Position numbers and translations under genes: made by a program. This document shows, piece after piece, positions 4,816-5,964 of a stretch of 5,964 nt of DNA (positions are counted from its first letter, which is position 1; each line of letters begins with the position of its first letter). The DNA is from Pseudanabaenaceae cyanobacterium MP8IB2.15 (GTDB lineage: Bacteria > Cyanobacteriota > Cyanobacteriia > Pseudanabaenales > Pseudanabaenaceae): NCBI GenBank assembly GCA_030248825.1, contig JARCMB010000112.1, positions 1-5,964 on the forward strand, given 5' to 3'. The notes under the pieces were generated by a model, which saw only the letters and a program-made list of their open reading frames with translations, had not been told where the DNA came from and searched no databases.

Positions 4816-5964
4816 TCAACGCTGAAAACCCGACCCTACCTTCTGTTTACTTTTGGGCTTGGGCTGACTTTTACTAACTTCGAGCATAGCCTCTTGAAAA
4901 AGGTTATGCAGATGTAATGGAACGCTAGCAATCTCAGGCAGATCTGGGGTTAAAGGCTTACCAAACTCTTGTAAGAGCGCATCCAAATCCTGAGTAATCT
5001 CAAAATTAGGGCGATCGAATGCTTTTTGCAACACCCCTGTCATTTGGCTGGGATATTGACGGGCTAGATGATGCCAAATAAAAGCATTAATCTCAGGCTC
5101 CTCTAAATATTGACGTAACAATTTTGCAATATCCTCCACACTTCGATCGTCGTCTGTCTCCAACAATGTTTTGAGCTGGTGATATGTGACTAAAAACATC
5201 TGCCCCCAACGAGGATGAGTCAGCATTGTTAACTGCTCTGCCTTCCTTAACTGTTCTGGTAAATCGATCTGAGGTGCTGCCATTACAGGCTTTTTCTTGG
5301 TTTGGGTTTTCCCTCGATCGAATAGCGGCTCTACCTCAGCCCCCATCACTGCGATCAGTTCTTCTCGATCGATTCCAGATTCTTCAACCAATTCTGTGAG
5401 AGATTTAGTCCCATCCATCCCTCCAGCTTTGAATCGGCGTTCGATCGAGATCTTTTGGAGTTCTTTGAGCTTTTGATTGGCTTCATATCCAGGCAAAGTC
5501 ACCTCATCACTGCCAAAGAAGTCAATAAATTCTTGGTGATATTGTTCCACCGAGTGCCATGCTTCTTCAAGTAGTTCTGGCGCATCCCTGTAGAGATATT
5601 CTTTGTAGGATTGTTTGAAATTTCTAATCGCGATTGCGAGTTTTGGTTTGCCGAGTTTTCCCATTAAAGTAAGGGCATCGGAAAACATCCAAACAGCGTC
5701 TGTCACAGGCAAAATCTGGGTAAGGATAATCTCTCCTACTTTCAGCCGTGCCAGCTTTTCTGGAGGTTGTAAACCATTGGGCTTGACAATGTAATGCTTG
5801 GCTGTGAGCCAATTCATCAACTCAAACCCATCCACTAGGATCTCGGTTACGGCGAACAACCCCACAAAGCCTCGTTGCCAGCCTATAATCAAGTCTCGAT
5901 CGACCTCTGCTAATTCTGGTTGGCTCTCTATAAATAAATCGAGTGCTAGTCGATCGCCTACCTT
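4816..5964 (-). CDS. Conserved-looking protein of unknown function, N-terminus beyond window
   Basis: The frame is open from a TGA at 4816 to the right edge (382 codons), so the 5' end is missing; an internal TTG at 5892 is not a likely start because coding-quality sequence continues upstream (ALDLFIESQPELAEVDRDLI). It is soluble, with no obvious membrane span. The first 110 or so visible residues have the pattern 'DRDLIIGWQRGFVGLFAV', 'DGFELMNWLTAKHYIV', 'LKVGEIILTQILPVTDAVWMFS', which recalls N-terminal regions of some SEC-C-associated bacterial proteins, though no SEC-C cysteine motif is present. The middle is helical and charged ('YLYRDAPELLEEAWHSVEQYHQEFIDFFG'); the C-terminus carries helices and a Lys/Pro/Gln-rich tail (QPKPKSKQKVGSGFQR). 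I do not recognise a function. It converges on the Rpn remnant with a 28-bp gap and no clear terminator hairpin between. Confidence 0.8.
   Translation of the reverse strand, partial: KVGDRLALDLFIESQPELAEVDRDLIIGWQRGFVGLFAVTEILVDGFELMNWLTAKHYIVKPNGLQPPEKLARLKVGEIILTQILPVTDAVWMFSDALTLMGKLGKPKLAIAIRNFKQSYKEYLYRDAPELLEEAWHSVEQYHQEFIDFFGSDEVTLPGYEANQKLKELQKISIERRFKAGGMDGTKSLTELVEESGIDREELIAVMGAEVEPLFDRGKTQTKKKPVMAAPQIDLPEQLRKAEQLTMLTHPRWGQMFLVTYHQLKTLLETDDDRSVEDIAKLLRQYLEEPEINAFIWHHLARQYPSQMTGVLQKAFDRPNFEITQDLDALLQEFGKPLTPDLPEIASVPLHLHNLFQEAMLEVSKSQPKPKSKQKVGSGFQR

Noticed and set aside
5624..5812. Minus-strand frame of 62 codons inside the right-hand gene
   Set aside because: It is another reading frame of the same strand within the long 4816-5964 frame and lacks conserved-looking sequence.

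Overview
The window looks like a stretch of cyanobacterial chromosome. The HIP1-type core CGATCG occurs at well over 20 places, where about one or two would be expected by chance, and full HIP1 octamers are present (1185-1192, 3347-3354). Several products are also of cyanobacterial type: a DUF1830 protein, a double PRC-barrel protein starting MRKGRDMIGKPV, a CsbD-like protein and a tail from an Rpn/PD-(D/E)XK nuclease. The genus cannot be fixed from the sequence alone. No rRNA, tRNA, CRISPR array or intact insertion sequence is visible.

Layout. Six genes on the minus strand fill 1-4095. In transcription order (right to left) they are: a CsbD-like stress protein (3913-4095) with its own hairpin terminator; a 59-residue single-span membrane protein (3641-3820); a 467-residue PRC-barrel protein (2173-3576); a DUF1830 protein (1844-2095); a small two-span protein of the 'low affinity iron permease' family (1383-1784); and a membrane-anchored Ig-like plus beta-propeller protein (1-1298) whose C-terminus lies beyond the left edge. 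Gaps are 59-92 bp, so the five genes after the terminator could form one or more transcription units. A 236-bp divergent region follows. Next, on the plus strand, is a shortened Rpn-family gene (4332-4787) that keeps the first 14 residues and the C-terminal tail but has lost the nuclease core in frame. Facing it is a long minus-strand gene of unknown function (4816-5964), open through the right edge and therefore N-terminally incomplete.

Working together. CsbD, the PRC-barrel protein with LEA-like helical linkers, the small membrane protein and the permease-like protein read as a membrane and general-stress neighbourhood; this is inference from family membership and co-orientation. The most informative oddity is the Rpn remnant: its junction fits deletion between two short FNK-coding repeats, and its remaining tail resembles the part that related Rpn genes express separately as an internal antitoxin. 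I see no convincing complete novel system. The best candidates for a second look are this Rpn mini-protein, the unannotated small membrane gene, and a Fur-box-like palindrome just upstream of the beta-propeller gene.
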